DNA from: Thermoguttaceae bacterium | GTDB lineage: Bacteria; Planctomycetota; Planctomycetia; Pirellulales; Thermoguttaceae | DNA length: 64,000 bases | Direction of reading: 5' to 3' | Assembly (NCBI GenBank): GCA_017434455.1 | Contig: JAFRFG010000033.1 | Coordinates: 1 to 64,000, forward strand | Part shown: positions 62,855 through 64,000 of the stretch, piece by piece | How the letters are laid out: each line of letters begins with the position of its first letter | How positions within the stretch are numbered: position 1 is the stretch's first letter | Program-made: the position numbers and the translations under genes | The notes under the pieces: generated by a model | What the model was told of the DNA's origin: nothing | The model's database searches: none | The model's input: only the letters and a program-made list of their open reading frames with translations

Positions 62855-63577
62855 TTACTCGGGACAACCCGCGTCCTTGGCTGCGCCGGGGTCTCCCCCG
62901 CGCAAAAGATCAGGGCGCCGCTGCCGGGTGCGGAGCAGTCGCTGCTCCTGCCGCCAGGCGTCAACGGCCTGATGGTTCCCCGAAAGAAGGATCTCGGGGA
63001 CTTCCAGGCCGCGATATTCGCGAGGCCTGGTATAAACGGGCTCCTCGAGGAGCCGATTTCCACTGGAAAACGAATCGGTTCTGGCCGAGTCTTCGTCCCC
63101 CAAAACACCGGGGAGAAGACGGATCACCGATTCGATGACCACCATCGCGGCGACCTCGCCCCCGTTGAGAACAAAGTCGCCGATCGACAGCTCGTCGGGG
63201 CAGAGCAGATCGCTGATCCGCTGGTCAAACCCCTCGTAGCGCCCGCAAAGAAGAACGATGCGCTCTTCCTCGGCGAAACGTTCGGCGGCGCGCTGGTTAA
63301 AGACGCGCCCCGTCGGGGTCAGCATCACCAGGTGCCCGGGGGAAGCCATCGCTTGGACCTCTTCGACACAGGGGACCACGCGGTCGGCTTTGAGAACCAT
63401 CCCCGGACCGCCGCCAAAAGGACGATCGTCCACCGTGGCGTGACGATCGTGCGCCCAGTCGCGAATGTTGAACAGGTTGATGTTCACCTGCCCCGACGCG
63501 ATGGCGGCGCTTAAAATGCTCTCGGAAAGGAACCCCTCGAACAGGTCGGGAAAAAGGGTCAGAATATCGAACCGCAT
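62855..63577 (-). CDS. trmD: tRNA (guanine37-N1)-methyltransferase
   Basis: A 240-residue SPOUT methyltransferase that makes m1G37 in tRNAs reading CNN and CGG codons, including tRNA-Pro(GGG). Motifs: FDILTLFPDLFEGFL, RDWAHDRHATVDDRPFGGGPGMVLK, VLLCGRYEGFDQR, DELSIGDFVLNGGEVAAMVVIESVIRLLPGVLG (trefoil-knot SAM site) and YTRPREYRGLEVPEILLSGNH. Complete and of normal length, followed by rplS after 106 bases. Confidence 0.96.
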   Translation of the reverse strand: MRFDILTLFPDLFEGFLSESILSAAIASGQVNINLFNIRDWAHDRHATVDDRPFGGGPGMVLKADRVVPCVEEVQAMASPGHLVMLTPTGRVFNQRAAERFAEEERIVLLCGRYEGFDQRISDLLCPDELSIGDFVLNGGEVAAMVVIESVIRLLPGVLGDEDSARTDSFSSGNRLLEEPVYTRPREYRGLEVPEILLSGNHQAVDAWRQEQRLLRTRQRRPDLLRGGDPGAAKDAGCPE

Positions 63578-63628
63578 GGGGATTCTTCCCTAATGAACTT
63601 GCCCGAGAGGAGCTCCCTTTGGGAAAAC

Positions 63629-64000
63629 TTACGCCTCGGCGCTGTCGCCGGCGGCCGGGGCCTCTTCGGCGGCGGTGTAGCCGGTCGGAGCGGCGGGCTT
63701 CTTGCCGGCGTTGAGCTTGGCCAAAGCGGCCTGCTGCGCCTCCAGGCGGGTGCCGTTCTTGCCGTACTTCTTGATGAGGACCGCGGCCTTCTCGGACGGC
63801 TGAGCGCCTTTCTTGATCCACGCCTCGATCGCGTCACCCTTCAGGACGGCGCGGGCGTCGGTGTCGGGGACCATCGGATCGTAGTAACCGAGCTCCTCGA
63901 GGACGCGGCCGTCACGCGGCGAACGGATATCCATCGCGCACAGACGGAAGAACGGACGATGTTTGCGGCCCATCTTTTTCAGACGGATTCTAACGGCCAT
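63629..64000 (-). CDS. rpsP: 30S ribosomal protein bS16
   Basis: A 123-residue protein, complete: its ATG is the last three bases of the window (minus strand). MAVRIRLKKMGRKHRPFFRLCAMDIRSPRDGRVLEELGYYDPM and IEAWIKKGAQPSEKAAVLIKKYG are diagnostic, followed by an Ala/Pro-rich C-terminal tail. In many bacteria rimM lies between rpsP and trmD; here only 51 bases separate them. Confidence 0.97.
   Translation of the reverse strand: MAVRIRLKKMGRKHRPFFRLCAMDIRSPRDGRVLEELGYYDPMVPDTDARAVLKGDAIEAWIKKGAQPSEKAAVLIKKYGKNGTRLEAQQAALAKLNAGKKPAAPTGYTAAEEAPAAGDSAEA

Overview
The window looks like part of a chromosome of a GC-rich, Gram-negative planctomycete. Lineage markers are: a DUF1559 protein with a prepilin-type N-terminus and a C-terminal DGSVRF signature; a large secreted protein carrying the LEPLETRELLS surface-protein motif; three DUF1080 (3-keto-disaccharide hydrolase) proteins; a GDYXXLXY membrane protein; and F-type ATP synthase b and c subunits with signal-peptide-like N-termini. 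LpxK indicates lipid A synthesis. A reverse rubrerythrin, a flavoredoxin-like protein and secreted glycan-degrading enzymes suggest an anaerobic or microaerobic glycan feeder, possibly gut-associated. The lifestyle is inference.

Layout. 1-4045: type II secretion pseudopilins (GspG/H/I/J-like), the first cut by the window edge. 4169-7690: LEPR-XLL legumain-like (C13) surface protein. 7776-10145: GH32-like enzyme. 10419-11785: marR-cupin-NTF2 operon with an operator inside its promoter. 11988-12063: tRNA-Pro(GGG). 12198-17019: operon of two PH-domain proteins and two polytopic membrane proteins. 17131-18544: lipoprotein and DUF1080 protein. 18787-21710: MacB-type ABC transporter with a His-rich permease plus a DUF3299-like protein. 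21772-25392: PSP1/RicT-like protein and three tandem glycerophosphodiester phosphodiesterases. 25449-26656: cysteine-rich secreted protein whose 3' end is repeated on the far side of an AT-rich insertion carrying small foreign-looking ORFs. 26753-29970: C45-type hydrolase, lipoprotein, DUF1559 protein. 30277-37041: secreted glycan-degradation cluster (serine hydrolase, two DUF1080 proteins, BNR sialidase-like protein, GH-A-like hydrolase). 37165-41430: reverse rubrerythrin and a convergent redox operon (CMD/AhpD-like, aldo/keto reductase, flavin reductase, DUF362). 42090-46886: beta-helix protein, WD40-like lipoprotein, unknown membrane protein. 46858-64000: core genes on the minus strand: lpxK, trkH, accC, accB, prmC, prfA, rpmE, the full atp operon, rplS, trmD, rpsP.

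The most unusual places are: the AT-rich insertion at 25884-26617, flanked by a 39-base repeat that differs only at synonymous positions; the marR promoter, whose 17-base spacer is filled by a 16-base palindrome and whose -10 box sits 7 bases from the start codon; the phosphodiesterase triplication, whose repeat unit begins inside the 3' end of the PSP1 gene; and the PH-PH-GDYXXLXY-membrane operon of unknown function. No CRISPR array, rRNA, transposase or integrase was recognised.
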